From assembly GCF_900105345.1 (NCBI RefSeq), contig NZ_FNSN01000003.1:1736001-1800000 (forward strand): DNA of 64,000 nucleotides, given 5' to 3'. Shown piece after piece: positions 40,525-49,702 of the stretch; the stretch's first letter is position 1, and each line of letters begins with the position of its first letter. The position numbers and the translations under genes were made by a program. The DNA is from Arthrobacter woluwensis. GTDB lineage: Bacteria; Actinomycetota; Actinomycetes; Actinomycetales; Micrococcaceae. The notes beneath the pieces are model-generated. The model was not told the origin of the DNA and searched no databases. It worked only from the letters and a program-made list of their open reading frames with translations.

Positions 40525-41289
40525 TCAGTCCGTGAGGATGATGTTCAGGGCGTGCGCCTTGCGTGCCGTGCCCGGAACGAGTTCGGCGCGGTAGAGCTCC
40601 GAGGCGGCCTTGAGCAGCTGCTCAGGAGACTGCGGAGACTTGCCTCGGCGCGTGAGCAGGTGACGCGCCATCTCGCCGCGCGTGTGCTTGGCGAAGTGGC
40701 TCACGACGCTCCGCTTGCCGTCGCGCTCGCGGAACACATTCACGGCCACGGTCTGTTCCGCCGGCGGGACCCAGGCGGTGGCGTAGGTGCTGGAGCGGCA
40801 GTCGACCAGGAGTTCCCCGTCGATCAACGGAGCCAGCGCTTCGGACAGCCGGGGCTTCCAGTAGGAGGCGAGCCGGCCGAGCCCGGCCAGAGCGGTGCCC
40901 ATGGACAGGCGGTAGGCCGGGACGGCGTCGTCGAACTTCAGGGCGCCCCAGAGCGCGGAGATGATCACGACGGCGTCATCCGCCTTGCGCCGCTGAGTCG
41001 CGGTCATCGAGGCGTAGCCGAGGGCGTCATAGAGGACGCCGGAGTACACGCTGTGCGCCGGGGCGGCGGATTCGTGCCGGAGCCGCGTGTTGCGGGCGAC
41101 CTCCTCGTGCAGGGAGGCTCCGACGCCCAGCAGTTCCAGCGCGTCCTCGTGGGCGCTCACGGTGCCGAGCGCTTCCAGCACCTCGGCACGGGCCGTGTTC
41201 AGTTCCGGGAAGCTCAGGGCGGAGAAGTCGACGCCGGGGCCTTGGGAGGCGGCGGTCTTGCCTTCGGACGGTGGGAGGAGGATCAGCAC
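40525..41289 (-). CDS. yaaA: YaaA-family peroxide stress protein
   Basis: This 254-residue protein has the family opening LILLPPSEGKT and a conserved YSGVLYDALGYASM segment, and a C-terminal HFAKHTRGEMAR region. In E. coli YaaA lowers free iron and protects DNA during hydrogen peroxide stress, and the fold binds DNA. The start is GTG. The locus makes hydrogen peroxide through Dmg and SoxBDAG elsewhere in the window, but the link is only suggestive. It is convergent with the preceding coiled-coil gene. Confidence 0.88.
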   Translation of the reverse strand: MLILLPPSEGKTAASQGPGVDFSALSFPELNTARAEVLEALGTVSAHEDALELLGVGASLHEEVARNTRLRHESAAPAHSVYSGVLYDALGYASMTATQRRKADDAVVIISALWGALKFDDAVPAYRLSMGTALAGLGRLASYWKPRLSEALAPLIDGELLVDCRSSTYATAWVPPAEQTVAVNVFRERDGKRSVVSHFAKHTRGEMARHLLTRRGKSPQSPEQLLKAASELYRAELVPGTARKAHALNIILTD

Positions 41290-41399
41290 CGTTCGATGGT
41301 AGCGAATCCCGGGACCGCTCCTGATCCGGCTCGACGCCAGGCGGTCCAGGCTGGTCCTGGTCGGCGATCAGGTTGGCGGCCGGGCGTCACCGCGGCGGA

Positions 41400-41405
41400 T
41401 AGAAT
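41400..41405 (+). promoter_or_regulatory. rnpB -10 box
   Basis: TAGAAT ends 7 bases before the first base of the folded RNase P RNA, the expected distance to a transcription start. No clear -35 is seen. Confidence 0.55.
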
Positions 41406-41412
41406 GGTCGCT

Positions 41413-41791
41413 GGACGGGTTGGCTGGGCGATCGCGTCGACGCTCCGGCGTCGCCGAGGAAAGTCCGGGCTCCGCAGAGCAGGGTGGTGGGTAACGCCCA
41501 CTCGGGGTGACCCGCAGGCCAGTGCCACAGAAAACAGACCGCCACGCGCCTCGGCGCGGGGTAAGGGTGAAACGGTGGTGTAAGAGACCACCAGCTCCCC
41601 GGGTGACCGGGGAGGCTAGGTAAACCCCACCTGGAGCAAGGCCAGACAGGATGTGTTCGAGGGCTGCTCGCCCGAGCATCCGGGTAGGCCGCTTGAGGCC
41701 ACTGGCAACAGTGGTCCTAGATGGATGATCGCTACGCCGCACCTGGCAACGGGCGCGACTGACAGAACCCGGCTCACAGGCCAACCCGTCC
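41413..41791 (+). ncRNA. rnpB: RNase P RNA
   Basis: About 380 bases form the bacterial type A RNase P RNA that trims tRNA 5' ends. The ends pair (GGACGGGTTGGC with GCCAACCCGTCC type). Universal core segments are present: GAGGAAAGTCCGGGCTCC, then CAGGCCAGTGCCACAGAAA, the GGGTAAGGGTGAAACGGTG block, AGAGACCACCAGC and the 3' GACAGAACCCGGCT. Ends are set from the terminal helix and the upstream -10 box, and could be a few bases off. Confidence 0.95.
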
Positions 41792-41884
41792 ACTCATCAC
41801 CGCGTTTGTGACTGATGTCACCGGGGTCTCGTCCCGGAGGCGGTCCCCGGGACGATAAACTGAACTCGAACGCTGTTGTTCACC

Positions 41885-41917
41885 CCGCCGGGCCTGCGTT
41901 CGCCTAGGCGGTTTTTT
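41885..41917 (+). terminator. Intrinsic terminator downstream of rnpB
   Basis: A GC-rich hairpin (CCGCC at 41885 pairing with GGCGG ending 41911) is followed directly by six Ts. It is the clearest U-tract terminator in the window and ends about 65 bases before the gapB start. Confidence 0.7.
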
Positions 41918-41981
41918 CATGCCCTGAACCCCGGTGGCGAACTGCGCCCGACGTCGCGCGCAGAAGAGAAAGGTTCCTTGA

Positions 41982-43424
41982 GTGAGTCAGAACTCCGAGT
42001 CCTTCGAGCAGTGGATGAGCCGTGAGGCCAAGGCCGAGGCGATGATCCCGATCGTCGGCCGCCTGTACCGCGACAACAATGTGGTGACCAGCATCCACGG
42101 GCGCAGCCTGATCAACAAGTCCACCATGCAGATCCTCAAGGCGCACCGTTTCGCCCGCCGGATCAGCCAGCGCGAGCTGACCCTGGAGGACACCCTGCCG
42201 CTCGTGGAGGCGATCGACCGCCTCGAGCTCGGCGCCGCGGCCGTCGACCTGGCCCTGCTCAACGAGAAGTACCACGACACCGCCGCCGGCCGTCCGCTTG
42301 AGGAGTTCCTCCGTGAGGAGCTTGCCCCCGTCGTCGGACGCCAGGGCGCCGACGACCGCACCAGCCAGGACGTGGTGCTGTACGGTTTCGGCCGTATCGG
42401 CCGTCTGCTGGCCCGCATCCTCGTGGAGAAGCACGGTGGCGGCCAGGGCCTGCGTCTGCGGGCCATCGTGGTCCGCAAGGGCAGCGACAACGACCTCGCC
42501 AAGCGCGCGAGCCTGCTCCGCCGCGACTCCGTCCACGGGCCTTTCGAGGGCACCATCCAGGTGGACGAGGAATCCCAGACCATCACGGTCAACGGCATCC
42601 GCATCCAGGTCATCTACTCGGACAGCCCGTCCACGGTGGACTACACGGCATACGGCATCGAGAACGCCCTCGTGGTGGACAACACCGGCCGCTGGCGTGA
42701 CGCCGAAGGCCTCAGCCAGCACCTGCAGAGCAAGGGCGCGGCCCGTGTGCTCCTCACGGCTCCGGGCAAGGGTGATCTGAAGAACATCGTCCACGGCATC
42801 AACCACGGCGTGATCTCGGACGAGGACATGATCGTCTCCGCCGCGAGCTGCACCACCAATGCGATCACCCCGGTCCTGAAGGCCATCAACGACAAGTTCG
42901 GCGTCCTGCACGGCCACGTCGAGACCGTCCACTCCTTCACCAACGATCAGAACCTGATCGACAACTTCCACAAGGGTGACCGCCGTGGCCGTTCCGCCGC
43001 GCTGAACATGGTCATCACGGAGACCGGCGCCGCCAAGGCCGTCGCCAAGGCCCTGCCGGAGCTGGCGGGCAAGCTGACGGGCAACGCCATCCGCGTCCCC
43101 ACGCCGGATGTGTCCATGGCGATCCTGAACCTCAACCTGGAGAACGGCACCACCAAGGACGAGGTCAACGAGTACCTGCGCGAGCTGTCCCTGCACTCGG
43201 GCCTGCGCAAGCAGATCGACTTCATCGACTCGCCCGAAGTGGTCTCCACCGACTTCGTCGGATCGCGCCGCACCGGCATCGTGGACGGGCTCGCCACCAT
43301 CGCCAACGACAAGAACCTGGTCCTCTACGTCTGGTACGACAACGAGTTCGGCTACAGCTGCCAGGTCGTCCGCGTGATGGAGGAGATGGCGGGCGTGAAC
43401 CCGCCGGCCTTCCCCGCCGCCTGA
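41982..43424 (+). CDS. gapB: Glyceraldehyde-3-phosphate dehydrogenase, GapB type
   Basis: This 480-residue long-form GAPDH has an N-terminal extension of ~125 residues before the dinucleotide fold (YGFGRIGRLLAR from residue 134). The catalytic cysteine is C290 in SAASCTTN, followed by the expected THSFTNDQN-like and WYDNEFGYSCQ segments. The long form resembles Corynebacterium GapB, which works in the gluconeogenic direction with NADP. That would suit growth on betaine-derived serine and pyruvate. The GTG start has a GAAGAGAAAGG site upstream. Single gene followed by its own terminator. Confidence 0.93.
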   Translation: MSQNSESFEQWMSREAKAEAMIPIVGRLYRDNNVVTSIHGRSLINKSTMQILKAHRFARRISQRELTLEDTLPLVEAIDRLELGAAAVDLALLNEKYHDTAAGRPLEEFLREELAPVVGRQGADDRTSQDVVLYGFGRIGRLLARILVEKHGGGQGLRLRAIVVRKGSDNDLAKRASLLRRDSVHGPFEGTIQVDEESQTITVNGIRIQVIYSDSPSTVDYTAYGIENALVVDNTGRWRDAEGLSQHLQSKGAARVLLTAPGKGDLKNIVHGINHGVISDEDMIVSAASCTTNAITPVLKAINDKFGVLHGHVETVHSFTNDQNLIDNFHKGDRRGRSAALNMVITETGAAKAVAKALPELAGKLTGNAIRVPTPDVSMAILNLNLENGTTKDEVNEYLRELSLHSGLRKQIDFIDSPEVVSTDFVGSRRTGIVDGLATIANDKNLVLYVWYDNEFGYSCQVVRVMEEMAGVNPPAFPAA

Positions 43425-43442
43425 GCATTTCCGCTGGAAGCT

Positions 43443-43479
43443 GAGAGGTCACGCCACCCTGGCGTGGCCTCTCGCTTTT
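43443..43479 (+). terminator. Terminator after gapB
   Basis: A 14-bp stem with one G-T pair (43443-43456 with 43460-43473) and a 3-base loop is followed by GCTTTT. Confidence 0.88.
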
Positions 43480-43498
43480 AACGCGGCGCGGGATCAAG

Positions 43499-43699
43499 AT
43501 GGGCTTCATGGAACACGACACCACTTTGGAACACGCACTCGACATCGCCACCGCCAACAGCAAGGAGGCGCACCGTCTGCTGGACCAGGCCAAAGGCATG
43601 CTGGCGACCGGCGATGTCACCCAGGAGCGGGTGGACCAGCTCCAGGAACTGGCCGACGCCGCCGACGCAGACCTGGTCAGGGTGCGAAAAGAGCAGTAA
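43499..43699 (+). CDS. Small helical hypothetical protein
   Basis: This 66-residue acidic protein is predicted fully helical with heptad-like Leu/Ala spacing (LLDQAKGMLATGDVTQ). ATG at 43499 is used. A second ATG three codons later is possible, and neither has a strong ribosome site. It has codon use like its neighbours and sits between the gapB terminator and the HNH nuclease gene. No family recognised. Confidence 0.5.
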   Translation: MGFMEHDTTLEHALDIATANSKEAHRLLDQAKGMLATGDVTQERVDQLQELADAADADLVRVRKEQ

Positions 43700-43815
43700 G
43701 ACTCCGGCCTGTGTGTGAGTTTTTCCACATCCTCACCGCAGGCCGCTCATCCTGTCAGTGACTCCTCCTAGGCTGGATCGGTGCGGACATCGGTCCGGTC
43801 TGGAAGGGGTTGTCT

Positions 43816-44634
43816 GTGAGTGTGAACTGGGCCGGTTACCGGACACGACGTCGGCGCTCCCGGTCCGCCGCGGCGCTCCTCGCCGCGGTCACGGCCGCCG
43901 TCGTGGGGCTGCTCGGCTGGTTCTTCCTGCGAGGTCAGTACGAACTGGGGGAGAACGGCTCCGGGCCGACCACCGCCCGGCTGTACGACATGACGTGGAT
44001 GAAGCCCCTCCCGGGCGTGCACGCCGTCCCCGACGCCCCGGCCCGTTCCGTGCTAGACGCCCTTCCGGTGGCCCCCAAAGACTCCTCCCGCGGCTACGAC
44101 CGCGCCGTGTTCGGCCAGGCCTGGGCCGACGAGGACCGCAACGGCTGCGACACCCGCAACGACATCCTGCGCCGTGATCTGGACGCCGTGACCTTCACGG
44201 CGAGTTCCGCACGAACGCAGTGCCGGGTGGCGACCGGCTCGCTGTGGGACCCGTACACCGGCCACCACATCCCGTTCGAACGGGGCCAGGGGAGCAGCCA
44301 GGTCATTCAGATCGACCACGTGGTGGCCCTGGCCGAGGCCTGGAAGAGCGGCGCCGACCACCTGACGGCCGTCGAACGTCAGACCCTCGCCAACGACCCG
44401 CTGAACCTTCTCGCGGTGGACGGCCCGTCCAATCAGCAGAAGAGCGCCCAGGACGCGTCCACCTGGCTCCCCGCCAACAGGGGCTTCCGCTGCCACTACG
44501 TGGCTCGTCAGGTCTCCGTGAAATACAGCTACGGTCTCAGCGTGAGCCCCCAGGAACGGGACGCCATGCGGCGCGTGCTGGACGGTTGCCCGGATCAGAC
44601 CGCCATCGCCCGACCCGCGGTTCCGGCACGCTGA
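43816..44634 (+). CDS. Secreted or membrane-anchored HNH nuclease (DUF1524)
   Basis: This 272-residue protein has a basic N-terminus and one hydrophobic segment (about residues 16-38), so it is exported or anchored. The C-terminal DUF1524/HNH domain has the QIDHVVALAEAW motif with H168, and the downstream NDPLNLLAVDGPSNQQKSA and DASTWLP motifs. It probably degrades extracellular DNA for nutrients. Cysteines near GCD, QCR and FRCHY could form disulfides. GTG at 43816 has AAGGGG 6 bases upstream. TTG two codons earlier and GTG two codons later are less likely. Confidence 0.87.
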   Translation: MSVNWAGYRTRRRRSRSAAALLAAVTAAVVGLLGWFFLRGQYELGENGSGPTTARLYDMTWMKPLPGVHAVPDAPARSVLDALPVAPKDSSRGYDRAVFGQAWADEDRNGCDTRNDILRRDLDAVTFTASSARTQCRVATGSLWDPYTGHHIPFERGQGSSQVIQIDHVVALAEAWKSGADHLTAVERQTLANDPLNLLAVDGPSNQQKSAQDASTWLPANRGFRCHYVARQVSVKYSYGLSVSPQERDAMRRVLDGCPDQTAIARPAVPAR

Positions 44635-44681
44635 TCCGGCCTCCAGATCCGGCGCGGTCCGGCCGGCCGGTCAGCACAGGG

Positions 44682-45188
44682 CTACTTCAGTTCCAGGTAG
44701 ACGTCGGCGCGGTCCAAGGCGAGAGCGTAGTAGTTCTTGACGGGCACTTCGTCCGGACGGATGCTCACGAATCCCGCGGCCCGGTAGAGGCGCAGGGCGC
44801 TGGTCAGGGCATGGTTCGTGCTCAGGAAAAGTCTGCGGCCGCCGAGAGCAGAGGCCCGCTCGATCGCGGCGCGCACCAGGAGGGCGCCGATGCCCCGGCC
44901 ACGGGCGGTGCGGCGCACGCCCATCTTGGCGAGTTCGAACACGTCCTCGGGATAGGCCACCAGAGCGACCGCGCCGAGGATCTCGCCCGACGCGTCGTCG
45001 CGCGCCAGGAGGACATCGCCACCGGCGTCGGTGATGGTGCGCTGCGGGTCGCCGAGGGCATGGAGGTCCTCCGGCTCGACCTGGAAGTGCTCGGTGAGCC
45101 ATTCCTCGCTGATCTGACGGAAGGCGAGGGCATCCTCAGGCCCCCGGAGTGAGCCGATGGTGATGCCGAGGGTGGGTTGCTGGGACAT
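44682..45188 (-). CDS. GNAT-family N-acetyltransferase
   Basis: This 168-residue acetyltransferase has the acetyl-CoA motif V-x-x-x-x-RGRGIGALLV near residue 100 and the following ALRLYRAAGFV motif. Substrate unknown. AGGAGG lies 7 bases before the ATG at 45186-45188. Divergent from the LysR gene, with 91 bases between, so it may be the LysR target. Confidence 0.88.
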   Translation of the reverse strand: MSQQPTLGITIGSLRGPEDALAFRQISEEWLTEHFQVEPEDLHALGDPQRTITDAGGDVLLARDDASGEILGAVALVAYPEDVFELAKMGVRRTARGRGIGALLVRAAIERASALGGRRLFLSTNHALTSALRLYRAAGFVSIRPDEVPVKNYYALALDRADVYLELK

Positions 45189-45279
45189 GAGGGGCCTCCT
45201 TTCAGGCGTGGAATCAGTCTCGCCAGGCGCCATTCAGAAGTCCAATAGATCAGACAACTCCGATTGATAAGCTCGGCGT

Positions 45280-46167
45280 ATGGATTCATCCCTCGAGCTG
45301 AAACACCTCCGGGCCTTCGCCGTGCTGGCCGAGGAACTCCACTTCGGTCAGGCCGCCTTCGAGCTGGGCATCGCCCAGCCGGCACTGTCGCAGCGGATCC
45401 GGCAGATGGAGGAGCTGCTGGAGCTCCGGCTCTTCGAGAGGACGTCGCGGCATGTGGCACTCAGCGAGGCGGGTGCGGCCTTCCTGCCACGCGTTCGGGA
45501 CCTCCTGGACCGTCTGGACCGCGACGTGGAGGAGGCCAAGCGTGTGGCGCGCGGTGAAGCGGGGAGGCTCGACCTGGCCTTCATCACCTCGGCCGGGGTC
45601 ATCGTCAGCGGTCACCTGCAAGGGTTCGCCGCAGTGCGGCCGGACGTCCAGGTGCGGCTGTCCAACGGCGACACCACCCAGGTGCTGGACCAGCTTCGGC
45701 GGGGCAGCTGCGACATCGGGATCGTCCGCGATGCGGAGCCTGAGGACGGGATGCTGCTCAGCACCCTGAGTCGTGAGGACTTCGTGGCGGTGCTCCCGGC
45801 GGATCATCCGGCCGCCGGAGCCGCCGAGGTAGGCGCCGCCGAACTGCTCGATTCGCCCTTGATCCTGTTCCCGCGCGCAAGCGGGCCCCGGGCCTATGAC
45901 CTCAATGTGAAGCCGTTCCGGGACCTCGGAGTGGAGCGCCGGGCCGACCAGGAATGCACGGGCTGGCACACGATCATCCAGCTAGTGTCCCGTGGGCTGG
46001 GTGTCACGATCGCCCCCGAGAGCGTGACGGGGGAGCTGCCGGTGGGCGCGGTCCGGGTGAGCCTCGCCGGACCGGAGCGCTACACCACGGAGGTGCAGCT
46101 CGCGACGCGCGACGGCGACCACCGGGCCGTCGTCGAGGCCTTCCGGCGGGCGGCCGGCGTCAACTGA
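45280..46167 (+). CDS. LysR-family regulator
   Basis: This 295-residue regulator has an N-terminal winged helix (residues 6-65, LKHLRAFAVLAEELHFGQAA, LGIAQPALSQRIRQMEE) and a C-terminal periplasmic-binding-like effector domain. It is divergent from a GNAT gene. The gap contains CAAT-n16-ATTG, a possible LysR-type site. Effector and targets beyond the neighbour are unknown. Confidence 0.9.
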   Translation: MDSSLELKHLRAFAVLAEELHFGQAAFELGIAQPALSQRIRQMEELLELRLFERTSRHVALSEAGAAFLPRVRDLLDRLDRDVEEAKRVARGEAGRLDLAFITSAGVIVSGHLQGFAAVRPDVQVRLSNGDTTQVLDQLRRGSCDIGIVRDAEPEDGMLLSTLSREDFVAVLPADHPAAGAAEVGAAELLDSPLILFPRASGPRAYDLNVKPFRDLGVERRADQECTGWHTIIQLVSRGLGVTIAPESVTGELPVGAVRVSLAGPERYTTEVQLATRDGDHRAVVEAFRRAAGVN

Positions 46168-46243
46168 GCCGATAGTTGCTGAGCCGGCGTCCGCTGAGCC
46201 GGGCGCCGCTCCGGTGGCGACGAGAACGGGTCGGAGGTCCGGC

Positions 46244-47086
46244 TCAGCCGCGCGGCAGCGTCAGGTGACCGTGGCCGAGGCCCCACTCGCCGCCGTCGTC
46301 GATGTGCTCGAGCACCGCGCGCTGGAGTGAGCTGTCGCGGGGCAGCCGGTCCAGGCCGTCGAGGCCGCGCTGGCGGAACGTGAAGTACACGGCGTCCGTG
46401 GGGGAGGCGCTCGTGCGGTCGAGCGTGAAGCGCTGGGCGAAGGCGGCCATGTTGCTGCCCGGGACGCGGCGCGCCAGTTCGGGGTCCAGGAGCCAGGAGA
46501 TGCACTCGGCGCTGCGGACCGGCTGGTCCGGGAAATGCCGGGCGAAGAACTCGACGGCCTGCGCGAAGCTCGCATCCACGGCGGCGGGGGAGAGGCCGCC
46601 GCCTTCCGGGATGTGCACCGAGAGGATCCACTCGCCGGGCTGTGCCCAGTCGGCGTCCTCGTGGTGCTGGAGCAGATGGAACTGCAGACGCCCCAGCTGG
46701 AACAGATTGCCGGCGAAATGCAGGGAGAGCCAGCCGAAGGTCTCGAAACCGAAGGTCCCGAAGACCCGTCGGTTGATGTCCACATGGCGGCCGAGGTCCG
46801 CGAGCGTCGCGGCCACGATGTCCTGGGGGATGCCGAGGCCTTCCCAGTAGCTGAGGAGCTCCGGGGTGAACCGGGCGTATGCCTCCAGCCAGCCGAACTC
46901 GTCGACGTCGCTCTGGGGGGCGTATCCACCGGGGAACGTCCCGAGGCGTTCCCGCAGCACACCGAGAGCGGTCTGCGCTCCCTCGCTCGGCGGGCCGTCG
47001 AGCAGCGCCAGCACGGCGTCCCGGTCGGCATCCTGCACGCCGAGGAGTGTCAGGAGTCCGGCCGGTTCCAGCGCGGTCGTCTCCAC
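46244..47086 (-). CDS. Acyltransferase-domain protein (NAT_N / GNAT_C-like)
   Basis: This 280-residue protein resembles the two-domain family with an N-acyltransferase-like N-terminal domain and a GNAT-like C-terminal domain (about 150-280). Visible features are ALGVLRERLGTFPGG, a long middle helical region and the C-terminal ISWLLDPELARRVPGSNMAAFAQRF. Substrate and reaction are unknown. It is 3 bases downstream of the peptide deformylase gene, so it is translated with it. The ATG is at 47084-47086. Confidence 0.7.
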   Translation of the reverse strand: METTALEPAGLLTLLGVQDADRDAVLALLDGPPSEGAQTALGVLRERLGTFPGGYAPQSDVDEFGWLEAYARFTPELLSYWEGLGIPQDIVAATLADLGRHVDINRRVFGTFGFETFGWLSLHFAGNLFQLGRLQFHLLQHHEDADWAQPGEWILSVHIPEGGGLSPAAVDASFAQAVEFFARHFPDQPVRSAECISWLLDPELARRVPGSNMAAFAQRFTLDRTSASPTDAVYFTFRQRGLDGLDRLPRDSSLQRAVLEHIDDGGEWGLGHGHLTLPRG

Positions 47087-47089
47087 GGC

Positions 47090-47674
47090 TCAGTCCTCCG
47101 AGTCGTGGCCGAAGGGATCGGGGTCGACGCCGGGCATCCACGTCAGGCCCGGAACGCCCCAGCCGTTGCGCTTCACCTGGCGCTTGGCACGGCGGGCGTA
47201 GCGGTCGATCAGGCGGTCGACGTAGAGCAGCCCGTCCAGGTGGTCGTACTCGTGCTGCATGACGCGCGCGAACCAGCCGGTGGCCTCGAAGGAGACCGGC
47301 TCGCCGAAGCCGTCGAATCCCTCGACGCGGACCCAATCGGCCCGCTGGAGCGGGTAATGCTCGCCCGGGAAGGAAAGGCAGCCTTCCACGTGGTCCTCCG
47401 GATCCGGTGCGGCGCCGGAGACCTTGGAGAGCGTGAGGCGGGGGTTCACCAGGACGCCCTGAGGCGGCACTCCATCCTCGTTGGCGTACTTGTAGACGAA
47501 GATCCGCAGTCCGACGCCGATCTGCGGCGCCGCGAGGCCCACGCCGTTCGCCGCATCGTTGGTCTCGAACATGTCGGCGATGAGAGCACGCAGCTCGTCG
47601 TCGAACACGGTGACCTCGTCGGCCCGGCGGTGGAGCACCGGTTCGCCCCAGATAGTCACAGGACGGACTGCCAT
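47090..47674 (-). CDS. def: Peptide deformylase
   Basis: This 194-residue metalloenzyme removes the N-formyl group from new proteins. The three family motifs are intact: GVGLAAPQIG, EGCLSFPG (metal Cys) and QHEYDHLDG (metal His residues and catalytic Glu). The ATG at 47672-47674 has GAGGGGAA 9 bases upstream. A GTG three codons earlier is too close to that site. It shares an operon with the acyltransferase-domain gene. Confidence 0.95.
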   Translation of the reverse strand: MAVRPVTIWGEPVLHRRADEVTVFDDELRALIADMFETNDAANGVGLAAPQIGVGLRIFVYKYANEDGVPPQGVLVNPRLTLSKVSGAAPDPEDHVEGCLSFPGEHYPLQRADWVRVEGFDGFGEPVSFEATGWFARVMQHEYDHLDGLLYVDRLIDRYARRAKRQVKRNGWGVPGLTWMPGVDPDPFGHDSED

Positions 47675-47717
47675 GGCCGTCACTTCCCCTCTTGCCGATG
47701 TGCGGATGAACGACTAA

Positions 47718-47742
47718 GGCCGCATCGGAATCCGATACGGCC
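47718..47742. promoter_or_regulatory. Inverted repeat in the def/BCCT divergent region
   Basis: GGCCGCATCGGA and TCCGATACGGCC form a near-perfect inverted repeat with one mismatch around one central base. It lies between divergent promoters and may be an operator. Confidence 0.35.
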
Positions 47743-47893
47743 GAGCGGGCCGGAGCCCTGGAACCGTGCCGTGGGGCACGTCCGGAAACACTACCGGAAC
47801 CTGCATTTCCGGACAAACCGCGCGGCCATGCCGGGACACCGGGGCCGGACCGCCGGCTTGCCCGCCGATTCAGCGCTTGGATACGGTCGAAGC

Positions 47894-49684
47894 ATGAGTA
47901 CGGAGAGCCAGAGCCCGCCCGTCCCTTCAACAGTCTCCCGGACCGGGATCGCCCGGTGGGTCTTCTGGCCCACCGCGGTCATCGTCCTCGCGTTCGTCAC
48001 GGCCACCATCATCAGCCCCGAGGGCATGAGCGTCGGCATCGCGGCCGTGCAGGGCGCGATCATCGCGAACTTCAGTTGGTGGTACGTGCTCCTGGCCTTC
48101 GGCTTCGTGCTGTTCTGCATCTACCTGGGCTTCTCCCGGAAGGGTGACGTCAAACTGGGCCGGCCGGACCACGCCCCTGAGTTCTCCCTGGTGAGCTGGT
48201 TCGCCCTGCTTTTCGCGGCGGGCATGGGCATCGGCCTCGTGTTCTACGGAGTGACCGAGCCGCTGACCCATTTCGCCACCCCCAAGCCGTCGCTCGCGGA
48301 GCAGCACCTGCAGCCGAGTGCCCAGGCGCAGGAGGCCATCGCGACCACCTTCCTGCACTGGGGCTTCCAGCCGTGGGCGATCTACGTCGTCGTCGGCCTC
48401 GCGCTGGCACACGCCATTCACCGCCGTGGGCGGCCGCTCGCCGTCCGCTGGGCCCTCGAACCGCTGTTCGGCGAGAAGGCGATGCGCGGCGGCTGGGGCA
48501 ACACGATCGACGTCGTGGCCCTGGTGGGCACCGTGTTCGGCGTCGCCACCTCGCTGGGACTCGGCGTGACCCAGATCAGCGCAGGTCTGAAGTCGCTCGG
48601 CGTGATCGCGGAGGACAACCACTGGATCGAATACGTGATCATCGTGGTGGTCACGTGCTTCGTGCTGTGGTCGGTGCTGTCGGGCGTCTCCCGCGGCATG
48701 AAGTGGCTCTCCAACATCAATCTGATCCTCGCGGGCGGGCTCCTGCTCTTCATCCTGATCGTCGGCCCGACGCAGTTCCTGGCCAAGGAGATCGTGCAGT
48801 CCGTGGGTCATTACCTGCAGAACTGGCTCGGCATGTCCACGGACACCTCCGCGTTCACGGGATCGGCGGGTGAAGCCTGGCAGGCGTCCTGGTCCACCTT
48901 CTACTGGGGCTGGTGGATGAGCTGGGCGCCGTTCGTGGGCGTCTTCATCGCACGGATCTCCCGTGGCCGCACGGTGCGTGAGTTCATCCTCGGCGTGGTG
49001 CTCGTGCCGGCCCTCATCACCTTCGTCTGGTTCGGCGTCCTGGGCGGCACGGCGATCTTCCACGAGATGAACAAGACCGCGGGCTACACCTCGGTGATCG
49101 CCGCCGACGGCAGCGTGGACGCCAATGCCGCTCTGTTCCAGGTGCTGGAGCAGCTCCCCGCCGGCGGACTGCTGGTGGTGGGCGCGATCGTCCTCTCCGC
49201 CATCTTCTTCATCACCTCCTCGGACTCCGGTTCCCTGGTGATGGCCATGCTGGCCACCGGTGGCGACACTGAGCCGCGGAACTGGATCCGGGTCTTCTTC
49301 ACGCTCGCGACGGCGGCCCTGGCCGCGGCGCTGCTCCTCGCGGGCGGTCTCGCCGCCATTCAGACGCTCGCCGTCTCCATCGCGCTGCCGTTCAGCGTCG
49401 TGATGATTCTCATGTGTGTGGCCACCTTCAAAGCCCTGCAGCGGAACGTCCGGCGGGCGGACCGCCTGCGCCGGGAAGCGCTCGTGGCGGACCTCTCCGA
49501 GAAGTTCGGTCTGGAGTCCGACGACGACGCCATCGAGTCCGGTCCGCGCAGCGCGGACGTCTGGTGGGACGGTCTGAGCAGCCGCCGTCAGCAGGCCATC
49601 GTCATGGGGGTGGCGAAAGCCGCCCAGACGCTGCCTGCAGAGCACCGGGAGAACCTCCTGGGCCGGCGTAAGCGCAAGGAGTAG
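47894..49684 (+). CDS. BCCT-family betaine/choline/carnitine transporter
   Basis: This 596-residue membrane protein has twelve hydrophobic segments and the BCCT family signature around FYWGWWMSWAPFVGVFIARISRGRTVREF. The substrate-site glycines GMGIGLVFYGVTEPL are also present. It imports betaine, choline or carnitine with sodium or protons. A charged C-terminal tail of about 70 residues (rich in Arg, Asp, Glu) resembles osmosensing tails of BetP-type carriers. The ATG at 47894 fits the family start, and no strong ribosome site is visible. It supplements the OpuA importer as an entry route for the betaine pathway. Confidence 0.92.
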   Translation: MSTESQSPPVPSTVSRTGIARWVFWPTAVIVLAFVTATIISPEGMSVGIAAVQGAIIANFSWWYVLLAFGFVLFCIYLGFSRKGDVKLGRPDHAPEFSLVSWFALLFAAGMGIGLVFYGVTEPLTHFATPKPSLAEQHLQPSAQAQEAIATTFLHWGFQPWAIYVVVGLALAHAIHRRGRPLAVRWALEPLFGEKAMRGGWGNTIDVVALVGTVFGVATSLGLGVTQISAGLKSLGVIAEDNHWIEYVIIVVVTCFVLWSVLSGVSRGMKWLSNINLILAGGLLLFILIVGPTQFLAKEIVQSVGHYLQNWLGMSTDTSAFTGSAGEAWQASWSTFYWGWWMSWAPFVGVFIARISRGRTVREFILGVVLVPALITFVWFGVLGGTAIFHEMNKTAGYTSVIAADGSVDANAALFQVLEQLPAGGLLVVGAIVLSAIFFITSSDSGSLVMAMLATGGDTEPRNWIRVFFTLATAALAAALLLAGGLAAIQTLAVSIALPFSVVMILMCVATFKALQRNVRRADRLRREALVADLSEKFGLESDDDAIESGPRSADVWWDGLSSRRQQAIVMGVAKAAQTLPAEHRENLLGRRKRKE

Positions 49685-49702
49685 GCGCGGCGCGGGGGCC
49701 GG

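Noticed and set aside
46535..47893. N-terminal extension of the BCCT carrier
   Set aside because: It runs antisense through the acyltransferase-domain and def genes. The transporter's own start fits at 47894.
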